A stretch of 18,165 bases of DNA from an uncultured Blautia sp. (lineage in GTDB: Bacteria > Bacillota > Clostridia > Lachnospirales > Lachnospiraceae), in NCBI GenBank assembly GCA_900547615.1, contig URHH01000046.1, forward strand, positions 1-18,165. Reading direction: 5' to 3'. Below are positions 7,066 through 15,381 of the stretch, in pieces (the stretch's first letter is position 1; every line of letters starts with the position of its first letter). Made by a program: the position numbers and the translations under genes. The notes beneath the pieces were generated by a model. The model had not been told where the DNA came from and ran no database searches. It saw nothing but the letters and a program-made list of their open reading frames with translations.

Positions 7066-7538
7066 GAAGTCCCATGACAACTCTTTGTTACATAGAAAAA
7101 GAAGATTCTTATCTTATGCTTCATCGGGTATCAAAGAAAAATGATGTGAATAAGGATAAGTGGATTGGGGTAGGCGGACATTTTGAAGAGGGAGAAAGCC
7201 CGGAGGAATGTCTTTTAAGAGAAGTAAAAGAAGAGACAGGTCTTACCCTTACTTCCTGGAAATTTCGCGGGCTTGTTACCTTTACACAGAAAGGCTATGG
7301 AACAGAGTATATGTGCCTCTATACAGCAGAGGGATTTACAGGAGAATTAAAAGACTGTGATGAAGGAAAACTGAAATGGGTGAAAAAATCAGAAATAGAG
7401 AACCTGAACCTGTGGACAGGCGATAAAATCTTCCTTCGTCTTATGGCGGAAAACGCTCCGTTTTTCTCTTTGAAGCTTCGCTATGAAGGAGATAATCTTA
7501 CGGAGGCTGTTCTTGACGGAAAGGCGCTTTCCTATTGA
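7062..7538 (+). CDS. Nudix hydrolase, MutT/8-oxo-dGTP diphosphatase-like
   Basis: Small hydrolase of 158 residues that cleaves nucleoside diphosphates linked to another moiety, X; close relatives are annotated as 8-oxo-dGTP diphosphatases that clean the nucleotide pool. The Nudix box fits exactly: G39-x5-E45-x7-R53-E54-x2-E57-E58-x-G60, with the Mg2+-binding glutamates in REVKEE. A hydrophobic strand and the family's N-terminal MTTLCYI run (5-11) lie before it. The ATG overlaps the ABC-F stop in the sequence ATGA, so the gene depends on translational coupling with the upstream ATPase. The real substrate cannot be read from sequence. The stop codon lies within the promoter of the next operon. 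Confidence 0.92.
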   Translation: MRSPMTTLCYIEKEDSYLMLHRVSKKNDVNKDKWIGVGGHFEEGESPEECLLREVKEETGLTLTSWKFRGLVTFTQKGYGTEYMCLYTAEGFTGELKDCDEGKLKWVKKSEIENLNLWTGDKIFLRLMAENAPFFSLKLRYEGDNLTEAVLDGKALSY

Positions 7539-7564
7539 CTTTTTCTATAAAAATCGAGTATCAT
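7535..7564 (+). promoter_or_regulatory. Promoter of the plsX-acpP-rnc-smc-ftsY-ilvA operon
   Basis: TTGACT (7535-7540), an 18-base spacer and TATCAT (7559-7564), each with one mismatch to sigma-A consensus. The -35 overlaps the stop codon of the Nudix gene. The start of transcription would be near 7571, about 30 bases before the plsX ATG, with AGGAGG between them. No FapR-like palindrome is seen. Confidence 0.65.
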
Positions 7565-7601
7565 ATATGGCAGTTGTAATAAAAAACAGGAGGAAAAAAA
7601 C

Positions 7602-8615
7602 ATGTCAGAGACAGTAAAAGTAGTAGTGGATGTCATGGGCGGCGACAATGCGCCGACAGAACCGGTAAAGGCAGCGGCGGCAGCGGTAGAAGAGCGCAGT
7701 GATATAGAAGTGATTCTTACAGGAAATAAAGATGTAATTGAAAAAGAACTGGAAAAATATACTTCCGCTCCAAGAGAACGGATTCACATTGTTCCCACAA
7801 CAGAAGTGATTGAGACAGCAGAGCCTCCTGTTATGGCAATCCGTAAGAAAAAAGATTCATCTATTGTAGTTGGTCTGAATATGGTAAAGAAACAGGAGGC
7901 AGATGCTTTTGTTTCTTCTGGAAGCTCAGGAGCAGTTCTTGTAGGAGGACAGGTAATTGTAGGAAGAATCAAAGGTGTAGAGCGGCCTCCGCTGGCTCCG
8001 CTGATTCCAACAGCAGAAGGCGTTTCTCTTCTTGTGGACTGTGGAGCGAATGTAGATGCCCGTCCTTCCCATCTTGTGCAGTTTGCAAAAATGGGCGCGA
8101 TTTATATGGAACATATTGTGGGGATCAAAAATCCGAGAGTTGCCATTGTAAATAACGGAGCGGAAGAAGAAAAGGGAAATGCGCTTGTAAAAGAAACCTT
8201 TCCTCTTTTAAAAGAATGCAAGGGCATTAATTTTATCGGAAGCATTGAGGCAAGAGATATTCCTTCTGGATATGCAGACGTTATCGTATGTGAAGCCTTT
8301 GTGGGCAATGTGATTTTAAAGCTTTATGAGGGACTTGCAGCAACTCTTATGAGTAAAATCAAGGGCGGCATGATGAAAAATACGAGAAGCAAAATGGGAG
8401 CGCTTCTTATTAAGCCGGCATTAAAGGAGACATTAAAAGAATTTGATACCACAAAGCATGGCGGAGCACCGCTTCTTGGTCTTAAGGGACTTGTTGTAAA
8501 AACGCATGGAAGCGCATCCTCCGTAGAAATAAAAAATGCAATTTTTCAGTGTGTAGATTTCAAACAGCAGCAGATCAATGAAAAAATTGCAGAACATATT
8601 AATGAGGGAGATTGA
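7602..8615 (+). CDS. plsX: Phosphate acyltransferase PlsX
   Basis: Catalyses acyl-ACP + phosphate to acyl-phosphate + ACP, the first step of the PlsX/PlsY route to lysophosphatidic acid and membrane phospholipids; a peripheral membrane enzyme. The protein has 337 residues, the family's usual length, and opens with the hallmark VDVMGGDNAP (9-18). Other family-typical stretches include SSGSSGAVLVGG and GLKGLVVKTHGSA near the C-terminus. The ribosome site AGGAGG lies about 9 bases upstream of the ATG. Next comes an acyl carrier protein gene, whose product is its substrate carrier, then rnc and smc, an order well known in Firmicutes. Assignment is secure. Confidence 0.97.
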   Translation: MSETVKVVVDVMGGDNAPTEPVKAAAAAVEERSDIEVILTGNKDVIEKELEKYTSAPRERIHIVPTTEVIETAEPPVMAIRKKKDSSIVVGLNMVKKQEADAFVSSGSSGAVLVGGQVIVGRIKGVERPPLAPLIPTAEGVSLLVDCGANVDARPSHLVQFAKMGAIYMEHIVGIKNPRVAIVNNGAEEEKGNALVKETFPLLKECKGINFIGSIEARDIPSGYADVIVCEAFVGNVILKLYEGLAATLMSKIKGGMMKNTRSKMGALLIKPALKETLKEFDTTKHGGAPLLGLKGLVVKTHGSASSVEIKNAIFQCVDFKQQQINEKIAEHINEGD

Positions 8616-8617
8616 AA

Positions 8618-8851
8618 TTGGAATTTGAAAAGCTGAAAGAAATCATAGAAGAAATTCTTCATATCGATAGAGAAGAAATTACAGAATCCTCTGGATTTGT
8701 AGAGGATCTCGGAGCAGATTCCCTGGATCTGTTCCAGATTCTTCTCTGTCTGGAAGAAACGTATGATATTGAAATCGAAGAAAAAGATGCAGAGGAGATC
8801 CGGACAGTGGGAGATGCTGTTTCGCTCATTTGCCGTCTGATCAAAGGGTGA
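8618..8851 (+). CDS. acpP: Acyl carrier protein, TTG start
   Basis: Small acidic four-helix protein that carries growing acyl chains on a 4'-phosphopantetheine. The attachment serine is S35 in GADSLD (32-37). The residues after it (LFQILLCLEETYD) differ somewhat from the usual VEL-type recognition helix. There is no ATG. Two in-frame TTG codons exist, at 8612 and 8618. I prefer 8618 (77 residues), because GAGGGAG (8604-8610) is then seven bases away; for 8612 it would be only one base away, although that codon overlaps the plsX stop as TTGA. The plsX-acpP pairing supports a role in feeding acyl groups to phospholipid synthesis. Whether this is the organism's main ACP or a second copy cannot be judged from this window. 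Confidence 0.9.
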   Translation: MEFEKLKEIIEEILHIDREEITESSGFVEDLGADSLDLFQILLCLEETYDIEIEEKDAEEIRTVGDAVSLICRLIKG

Positions 8852-8867
8852 AAGGAGCAAAGTAAAT

Positions 8868-9551
8868 ATGGAGAAAAATCTGGAAAAACTTGAAGGGATT
8901 ATCGGATATATATTTAAAGATAAACATCTGCTTTCTCAGGCAATGACGCACAGTTCTTATGCCAATGAAAAAAAGTTGGGGAAAGCGGGCTGTAATGAGC
9001 GTTTGGAGTTTTTGGGAGATGCTGTTTTGGAACTTATCAGCAGCGATTTTCTTTTTGCTGTATATCCGAAGGTCCCTGAGGGCGAGCTTACAAAAAAACG
9101 TGCCAGTCTGGTGTGTGAGCCGAGTCTTGCTTATTGCGCCAGGGAATTTGGGCTTCCGGAGTTTCTTCTTCTTGGAAAAGGAGAAGACATGACAGGAGGA
9201 AGGAACAGAGATTCTATTGTCTCAGATGCAACAGAGGCGCTTCTCGGAGCAATTTATCTGGACGGTGGTTTTGCTAGCGCAAAGGAGTTCGTATTGAAAT
9301 TTATTCTGAATGATATAGAGCATAAGCAGCTCTTTTATGATAGCAAGACCATCTTACAGGAAATTGTTCAGGAAAATGGAGGACAGCCTGTAGAATATCA
9401 GCTTGTAAAAGAGGAAGGTCCAGATCACAATAAGAACTTTACCGTCAGCGCAATTGTAAATGGAAAAGTAATGGGCAGAGGGAAAGGACATACAAAAAAA
9501 GCTGCGGAGCAGGCGGCTGCCTATGAGGCGATACGCAGGATAAAACAATAA
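8868..9551 (+). CDS. rnc: Ribonuclease III
   Basis: Endonuclease that cuts double-stranded RNA and processes rRNA precursors and some mRNAs. At 227 residues it has the standard two-domain form. The RNase III signature NERLEFLGD occupies 43-51; with reference to the E. coli enzyme the metal-binding acidic residues are E44, E47, D51, D120 and E123 (SDATEA, 119-124). A double-stranded RNA-binding domain follows from about 158, ending with the helix GHTKKAAEQAAAYEAI. AAAGGAG lies upstream at a rather long spacing of about 11 bases. Smc follows 10 bases later. All key residues are present. Confidence 0.97.
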   Translation: MEKNLEKLEGIIGYIFKDKHLLSQAMTHSSYANEKKLGKAGCNERLEFLGDAVLELISSDFLFAVYPKVPEGELTKKRASLVCEPSLAYCAREFGLPEFLLLGKGEDMTGGRNRDSIVSDATEALLGAIYLDGGFASAKEFVLKFILNDIEHKQLFYDSKTILQEIVQENGGQPVEYQLVKEEGPDHNKNFTVSAIVNGKVMGRGKGHTKKAAEQAAAYEAIRRIKQ

Positions 9552-9561
9552 CAGGTGGAAT

Positions 9562-12500
9562 ATGTATTTAAAAAACATTGAAGTGCAGGGTTTTAAATCT
9601 TTTGCACAGAAAATAAACTTTGAATTTCATAATGGAATTACAGGGATTGTAGGTCCAAATGGAAGTGGAAAAAGCAATGTAGGAGATGCTGTCCGGTGGG
9701 TTCTGGGAGAACAGAGTGCAAAACAGCTCCGCGGCGGAAATATGCAGGATGTTATTTTTTCCGGGACAGAGACAAGAAAACCGTTAAGTTTTGCTTCTGT
9801 GGCAATCACACTTGATAATTCTGATCACAAGCTTCCGGTGGATTTTCAGGAGGTGACCGTTATAAGACGGCTCTATCGTTCCGGTGAAAGCGAGTACCTT
9901 ATTAACGGAAGTTCTTGCAGGCTTAAAGATATTCACGAAATGTTTTATGATACCGGTATTGGAAAAGAAGGATACTCTATTATCGGTCAGGGGCAGATTG
10001 ATAAGATTTTAAGCGGAAAGCCGGAGGAAAGAAGAGAGCTTTTTGACGAGGCGGCAGGAATTGTAAAGTTCAAGAGAAGAAAAAACACAACTATAAAAAA
10101 ACTGGAAGAAGAGCAGCAAAATCTTGTCCGTGTAACAGATATATTAAGCGAGCTTACAAGACAGCTTGCACCTCTTGAGAAACAGGCGGAAACGGCGAAA
10201 ATTTATCTGGGGAAAAGAGAGACGTTAAAAGAGCTGGATGTGAATCTTTTTCTTGCGGAAAACGAGCATACGGAAAGTCTTTTAAAAGCGCTGGAGGAAA
10301 AAACAAAAACAGCAGAACACCAGCTTCGGGAAACAAACGGAGCTTATGAAAAAACAAAAGAAGAATACGACCGTCTGGAAAAAGAGCTGGAAGAGCTGGA
10401 AGAGAAAATGGAGTCTCTCAGGGAAGAAACTCAGGGAAAAGCTCTTCAGAAGCAGCAGCTGGAAGGACAGATCAATGTCTTAAAAGAACAGCTTTCTGCC
10501 GGAGAACAGAACCGGGAGCATTACGAAAGCCGTCTTTTGAGTATTGCAGAAGAACTTTCTAAAAAAGAGAAAGCAAAAAAAGAGCAGCAGGAAGAAGGCG
10601 AGCTTTTAAAAGAAAAAACATCTGAAATGAAAAAGCAGATGAAGAAAAAGGAAGAAGCTCTCTCCCACATTCAGGAAAATATACAGGAATGCAGTGCGGC
10701 AGTGGAAGAGGGAAAAAACGAAATCATTGAGATTTTAAATACCCGTGCCACGACAAAAGGAAAAGCCCAGCGTTTTGATACTATGATGGAGCAGATTGGT
10801 ATCCGCAAAGCAGAGTTAAGCCAGAAAATTCTCAAGCTGAAAAGCGAAGAAGAAGAGCAGTCCGGTGCTATGAAAAAGGCTTCTGCAAAATATGAGGCAA
10901 TTACTGCTCTTATCGAAGAAATGAATGAAGAATGCAGACGACTTGAAGAAGAAGTTTTTGCCATTCAGGAACAGTTAAAAAACCAGAATGGGCAGATGGA
11001 GGCAGGTCAGGCTGCTTATCACAGAGAGGCGTCCAGACTGGATTCTTTAAAAAATATGGCAGAGCGCTACGATGGTTACGGAAACAGTATTCGAAGGGTA
11101 ATGGAGCAGAAGGAACGGGTTTCAGGAATTGAAGGCGTAGTAGCAGACTTAATTCAGGTAAATAAGGATTACGAAATCGCTATTGAAACGGCTCTTGGAG
11201 GCAGTATTCAGAATATTGTCACAGACAATGAACAGACTGCCAAACAGATGATTGAGTTTTTAAAGAAAAACCGTTTTGGACGCGCCACCTTCCTTCCTCT
11301 AAGCAGCGTAAATGCAAGAGGTGAGTTTTCTCAAAAAGAGGCGTTGAAAGAAGATGGCGTAATTGGTCTTGCAAGTGAGCTTGTAAATACAGCTCCCAGG
11401 TATCAGGGAGTGATTCGTTATCTTCTGGGAAGAGTTCTTGTGGTGGATCATATCGACCATGCCATTGCCATTGGGAGAAAATACAGGCACACCCTTAGAA
11501 TGGTAACAATAGAGGGAGAATCTTTAAGTCCCGGCGGTTCTATGACAGGCGGCGCTTTCCGAAATAACAGCAATCTCCTTGGAAGAAAAAGAGAGATTGA
11601 AGAACTGGAAAAAAAGGTGCTTTCCCTGAAAACAAAGATGGAAGAAATGCAGCGTTCCATTGATGAGAACAGAAGCAGAAGAAATGTGATTCGAGATACG
11701 ATTGCAGATTTTAAAGAAAAACTGCGTCTTCAGTATGTGGAGCAGAATACTGCAAAAATGAGCATGAATCAGCTTGAAGAAAAGAATGAGCAGATTCAGA
11801 GAGGGTATCTGCAGGTGCAGAGAGACCAGATGGATATGCAGAGGCAGGTACGGGAGGTTCAGGAAGACCACAGCCGTATAAAGAAAGAGCTGGAGGAATC
11901 TCAAAAGGATGAAAAAGAACTGGAAACCTTTATTGAGACAAAGCAGCAGGAATTGGATAACTGGAAAAACGAGGAGAGCGAGGCTTTAAAGGAACTGGAA
12001 AATATCCGTCTGGAAGTTTCCTCCATGGGACAGAAAACACAGTTTACAATGGAAAATCTTTCCCGTCTTTCTTCCGAGATTGCTTCTTTTACAGAGGAGC
12101 GCGGGAAGATACAGGAAAATCTGGAGCTTGGAAAAGAGGAGATGGAGAAAAAACGGCAGGATATTATCCGTCTTAAAAACACCATTGCCCATTTTGAGGA
12201 AGAAGAGAAGGTTTCGAAAGAGAACCTGCAGGCGCTTACTGAGGAAAAGGAAGAGAGAAATAAAAGCCATAAAGCCTTTTTCGAAAAGCGTGACGCGCTT
12301 TCCAGTCAGATGAACCTGTTGGATAAAGAATGTTTCCGCCTGAAAAGTCAGGCAGAAAAAATAGAGGAAAACAGAGAAGCGCAGATTTCCTATATGTGGG
12401 AGGAGTATGAAATCACTCCGAACAATGCCCTTCAATATAGAAAAGAAGAGCTGACAGACCGTCAGGAAATGCAAAAGGAAATCGGAAAGATCAAAGAAGA

Positions 12501-13122
12501 AATCCGGCGGCTCGGAACTGTCAATGTAAATGCTATCGAGGATTATAAGGAGCTTTTAGAGCGCCACACCTTCCTTTCTGGTCAGTATGAAGATCTGCAG
12601 CAGGCAGAAAAGACTCTGGAACAGATCATAGAAGAACTGGATGAGGGAATGCGCAGACAGTTCTCGGAAAAATTCCGGGAAATCCAGCGAGAATTTGACA
12701 AAGCCTTTAAAGAACTTTTTGGCGGAGGAAAGGGAACACTGGAGCTTTCTGAAGATGAGGACATTCTCGAGGCGGGAATCCGTATTATTTCCCAGCCGCC
12801 GGGAAAAAAGCTTCAAAATATGATGCAGCTTTCCGGTGGGGAGAAAGCGCTTACAGCGATCGCCCTCCTTTTTGCAATTCAGAACTTAAAGCCGTCGCCG
12901 TTCTGTCTTCTTGACGAAATTGAGGCGGCGCTTGACGATTCCAATGTAGGGCGGTTTGCAGGGTATCTTCAGAAGTTGACGAAAAACACACAATTTATTA
13001 TAATAACACATAGACGCGGTACTATGAATGCGGCAGACCGCCTTTATGGTATCACCATGCAGGAAAAAGGTGTTTCGACACTTGTTTCTGTAGATTTAGT
13101 AGAAAATCAGTTGACGCAGTAA
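9562..13122 (+). CDS. smc: Chromosome segregation protein SMC
   Basis: Large ATPase that forms the prokaryotic condensin with ScpA and ScpB (not in this window) and compacts and separates newly replicated origins. The 1186-residue length matches bacterial SMC. The N-terminal head has Walker A GPNGSGKS (31-38); two long coiled-coil arms (about 170-505 and 670-1020) flank a hinge at about 520-660 with the glycine-rich end SPGGSMTGG. The C-terminal head carries the signature LSGGEK (about 1090-1095) and the Walker B segment LLDEIEAALDD (about 1115-1125). A modest ribosome site AGGTGG lies just upstream. The gene is flanked by rnc and ftsY, the classical order. No internal break is seen. Confidence 0.98.
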   Translation: MYLKNIEVQGFKSFAQKINFEFHNGITGIVGPNGSGKSNVGDAVRWVLGEQSAKQLRGGNMQDVIFSGTETRKPLSFASVAITLDNSDHKLPVDFQEVTVIRRLYRSGESEYLINGSSCRLKDIHEMFYDTGIGKEGYSIIGQGQIDKILSGKPEERRELFDEAAGIVKFKRRKNTTIKKLEEEQQNLVRVTDILSELTRQLAPLEKQAETAKIYLGKRETLKELDVNLFLAENEHTESLLKALEEKTKTAEHQLRETNGAYEKTKEEYDRLEKELEELEEKMESLREETQGKALQKQQLEGQINVLKEQLSAGEQNREHYESRLLSIAEELSKKEKAKKEQQEEGELLKEKTSEMKKQMKKKEEALSHIQENIQECSAAVEEGKNEIIEILNTRATTKGKAQRFDTMMEQIGIRKAELSQKILKLKSEEEEQSGAMKKASAKYEAITALIEEMNEECRRLEEEVFAIQEQLKNQNGQMEAGQAAYHREASRLDSLKNMAERYDGYGNSIRRVMEQKERVSGIEGVVADLIQVNKDYEIAIETALGGSIQNIVTDNEQTAKQMIEFLKKNRFGRATFLPLSSVNARGEFSQKEALKEDGVIGLASELVNTAPRYQGVIRYLLGRVLVVDHIDHAIAIGRKYRHTLRMVTIEGESLSPGGSMTGGAFRNNSNLLGRKREIEELEKKVLSLKTKMEEMQRSIDENRSRRNVIRDTIADFKEKLRLQYVEQNTAKMSMNQLEEKNEQIQRGYLQVQRDQMDMQRQVREVQEDHSRIKKELEESQKDEKELETFIETKQQELDNWKNEESEALKELENIRLEVSSMGQKTQFTMENLSRLSSEIASFTEERGKIQENLELGKEEMEKKRQDIIRLKNTIAHFEEEEKVSKENLQALTEEKEERNKSHKAFFEKRDALSSQMNLLDKECFRLKSQAEKIEENREAQISYMWEEYEITPNNALQYRKEELTDRQEMQKEIGKIKEEIRRLGTVNVNAIEDYKELLERHTFLSGQYEDLQQAEKTLEQIIEELDEGMRRQFSEKFREIQREFDKAFKELFGGGKGTLELSEDEDILEAGIRIISQPPGKKLQNMMQLSGGEKALTAIALLFAIQNLKPSPFCLLDEIEAALDDSNVGRFAGYLQKLTKNTQFIIITHRRGTMNAADRLYGITMQEKGVSTLVSVDLVENQLTQ

Positions 13123-13134
13123 TGAGGAGGAAAT

Positions 13135-14076
13135 ATGGCAGAGGAGAAAAAAGGCTTTTTTAAACGCCTTGTCAGTGGTTTGACAAAAACACGCGATAAC
13201 ATTGTGGCAGGGTTTGATTCTATTTTTAAGGGATATTCCAGTATTGATGAAGATTTCTATGAGGAGCTGGAAGAAATTCTGATCATGGGCGATATAGGGA
13301 TCAACGCCACAACATCTATCCTGGAAAATTTAAAGGAACAGGTTGCAGAGCAGCATATCAAAGAGCCAATGGAATGTAAGCAGCTCTTGATCGACAGCAT
13401 CAAAAAACAGATGTATGTAGACAGCACGGAATATGCTTTCGAGGACAGAAAATCGGTAATCCTTGTCATTGGCGTAAACGGCGTGGGAAAAACAACATCT
13501 GTTGGAAAATTAGCAGGAAAATTAAAGGATCAGGGCAAAAAAGTGGTGCTTGCAGCGGCAGATACCTTCCGTGCGGCGGCGGGAGAGCAGCTCACCCAGT
13601 GGGCAAACCGAGCAGGCGTTGATATTATCGGCGGACAGTCGGGAGCAGATCCGGCATCTGTTGTGTACGATGCAGTTGCGGCAGCAAAAGCCAGAAATGC
13701 AGACGTTCTGATCTGCGACACGGCAGGGCGGCTTCACAATAAGAAAAATCTTATGGCAGAGCTTGAGAAAATTTACAGAATTCTGGCAAAAGAATATTCT
13801 GAGGCCTATCTGGAAACCCTTGTTGTGCTTGACGGAACAACAGGACAGAATGCGCTTGCCCAGGCAAAACAGTTTTCTGAGGTAGCAAATGTAAATGGTA
13901 TTATTCTTACAAAACTGGACGGAACAGCAAAAGGCGGTATTGCAGTGGCAATCCAGTCAGAACTGGATATTCCTGTAAAATATATAGGTGTGGGAGAAAG
14001 CATTGATGATCTGCAGAAGTTTGATGCGGATGCCTTTGTAAACGCCTTATTTGACGTAGATAACAAAAACGAATAA
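13135..14076 (+). CDS. ftsY: Signal recognition particle receptor FtsY
   Basis: SRP-family GTPase that docks ribosome-SRP complexes at the membrane so that membrane proteins can be inserted through SecYEG. The protein of 313 residues has a short N-terminal amphipathic stretch (KKGFFKRLVSGLTKT), the helical N domain, and then the NG GTPase: G1 GVNGVGKT (113-120), DTFRAAA (143-149), DTAGR (195-199) and TKLDGTAKGG (259-268). It lacks the long acidic A domain of the E. coli protein, as is normal in Firmicutes. GAGGAGG precedes the ATG. The partner genes ylxM and ffh, which often follow, are absent here; a threonine ammonia-lyase gene follows instead after 25 bases. Confidence 0.97.
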   Translation: MAEEKKGFFKRLVSGLTKTRDNIVAGFDSIFKGYSSIDEDFYEELEEILIMGDIGINATTSILENLKEQVAEQHIKEPMECKQLLIDSIKKQMYVDSTEYAFEDRKSVILVIGVNGVGKTTSVGKLAGKLKDQGKKVVLAAADTFRAAAGEQLTQWANRAGVDIIGGQSGADPASVVYDAVAAAKARNADVLICDTAGRLHNKKNLMAELEKIYRILAKEYSEAYLETLVVLDGTTGQNALAQAKQFSEVANVNGIILTKLDGTAKGGIAVAIQSELDIPVKYIGVGESIDDLQKFDADAFVNALFDVDNKNE

Positions 14077-14101
14077 AGATACCATAAGGGGAGGAAACCA
14101 T

Positions 14102-15313
14102 ATGCTTACACTGGAAAAATTTGAAGAGGCTTCAGAAATTGTCAGGGAGGTAACACAGGAAACAAAGCTGATCAAAAGCTCTTATTTTTCGGAACTGACA
14201 GGAAACCGCGTGTTTTTTAAACCGGAAAATATGCAGCGGACAGGCGCTTACAAGGTGAGAGGCGCCTATTATAAAATCAGTACGCTTACAGAAGAAGAAA
14301 GAAACAAAGGACTGATCACTGCGTCAGCGGGAAATCACGCTCAGGGAGTGGCTTACGCAGCGCATAAATTCGGGGCAAAGGCAGTGATCGTCATGCCTAC
14401 CACAACGCCTCTTATTAAAGTAGAACGTACAAAGAGCTACGGAGCAGAAGTGATCCTGAAAGGAGACGTGTACGACGAAGCCTGCGCTTACGCCCTGGAG
14501 CTTGCAGAAAAAGAAGGCTACACCTTCATTCACCCGTTTGACGATCCGGCAGTTGCGACAGGTCAGGGAACGATCGCAATGGAAATCGTGCAGGAGCTTC
14601 CCCTTGTAGATTATATTCTTGTTCCCATTGGGGGAGGCGGACTTGCAACAGGAGTCTCCACACTTGCAAAACTTTTAAATCCCCATATTAAAGTAATCGG
14701 AGTAGAACCTTCCGGAGCAGCCTGCATGAAAGCCTCTCTTGAAAAAGGCGAGGTTGTGGGCCTTTCCAGTGTAAATACCATTGCGGATGGTACGGCTGTA
14801 CAGCGCCCGGGAGAGAAAATCTTTCCGTATATCCAGGAAAATCTTGATGAAATCCTGACTATTGACGATGATGAACTCATCGTGGCTTTCCTTGATATGG
14901 TAGAAAATCATAAGATGATCGTGGAAAATTCCGGACTTCTCACAGTTGCGGCTCTTCGCCATCTTGATTTTAAAAACAAAAAGGTAGTTTCCATATTAAG
15001 CGGCGGAAATATGGACGTGATCACCATGTCCTCCGTAGTTCAGCACGGGCTGATCCAGAGAGACAGAATCTTTACAGTTTCTCTTCTGATCCCGGATAAG
15101 CCGGGCGAGCTGGTACGCGTTGCCACCATCATTTCCGAAAACCAGGGCAATGTCATTAAACTTGACCATAACCAGTTTGTAAGCACCAACCGCAATGCGG
15201 CAGTGGAGCTGAAAATCACAATGGAAGCTTATGGAACAGACCACAAAAACCAGATTGTAAAAGCTCTGGAAAAAGCGGGATGCCGTCCGAAGGTGATCCG
15301 GGCAAGTTTGTAA
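14102..15313 (+). CDS. ilvA: Threonine ammonia-lyase (medium form, with ACT domain)
   Basis: PLP enzyme that deaminates threonine to 2-oxobutanoate and ammonia, feeding isoleucine synthesis or catabolism. The 403 residues match the medium-length class with one C-terminal ACT domain. The Schiff-base lysine is K51 in GAYKVRGA (48-55). The substrate-binding loop SAGNHAQG is at 75-82 and the phosphate-binding loop GGGGLATG at 177-184. SGGN (300-303) is near the end of the catalytic part. The ACT-like domain covers about 325-403 and probably binds an amino-acid effector. The site GGGGAGG lies just upstream, and only 25 bases separate the gene from ftsY, so it is likely co-transcribed with the plsX-ftsY group. 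There is no room for a T-box leader. Biosynthetic (ilvA) versus catabolic (tdcB) use cannot be settled by sequence. Confidence 0.93.
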   Translation: MLTLEKFEEASEIVREVTQETKLIKSSYFSELTGNRVFFKPENMQRTGAYKVRGAYYKISTLTEEERNKGLITASAGNHAQGVAYAAHKFGAKAVIVMPTTTPLIKVERTKSYGAEVILKGDVYDEACAYALELAEKEGYTFIHPFDDPAVATGQGTIAMEIVQELPLVDYILVPIGGGGLATGVSTLAKLLNPHIKVIGVEPSGAACMKASLEKGEVVGLSSVNTIADGTAVQRPGEKIFPYIQENLDEILTIDDDELIVAFLDMVENHKMIVENSGLLTVAALRHLDFKNKKVVSILSGGNMDVITMSSVVQHGLIQRDRIFTVSLLIPDKPGELVRVATIISENQGNVIKLDHNQFVSTNRNAAVELKITMEAYGTDHKNQIVKALEKAGCRPKVIRASL

Positions 15314-15332
15314 TAAAAATATGTAATGCTAT

Positions 15333-15370
15333 AAAAAGGGAGCGGCTCCTGGCGAGTCACTCCCTCTTTT
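15333..15370. terminator. Bidirectional terminator between ilvA and the HTH-dehydrogenase gene
   Basis: GGGAG (15338-15342) pairs with CTCCC (15360-15364). After one C-A mismatch the stem continues with six more pairs (GGCTC-type) closing a 5-base loop. On the plus strand it is followed by TCTTTT. On the minus strand it is followed by TTTTT, after the arm that ends CTCCC. It serves the convergent ilvA and dehydrogenase transcripts. Confidence 0.9.
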
Positions 15371-15381
15371 CATAAACGGAT

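Noticed and set aside
9562..13122. Several open frames of 60-160 residues on both strands inside smc
   Set aside because: They are shadows of the coiled-coil coding sequence, rich in Glu/Lys codons whose complements read as Phe/Leu/Ser; none has its own ribosome site or family features.
14077..14101. T-box or amino-acid riboswitch controlling ilvA
   Set aside because: Only 25 bases separate it from ftsY, holding little more than the ribosome site.
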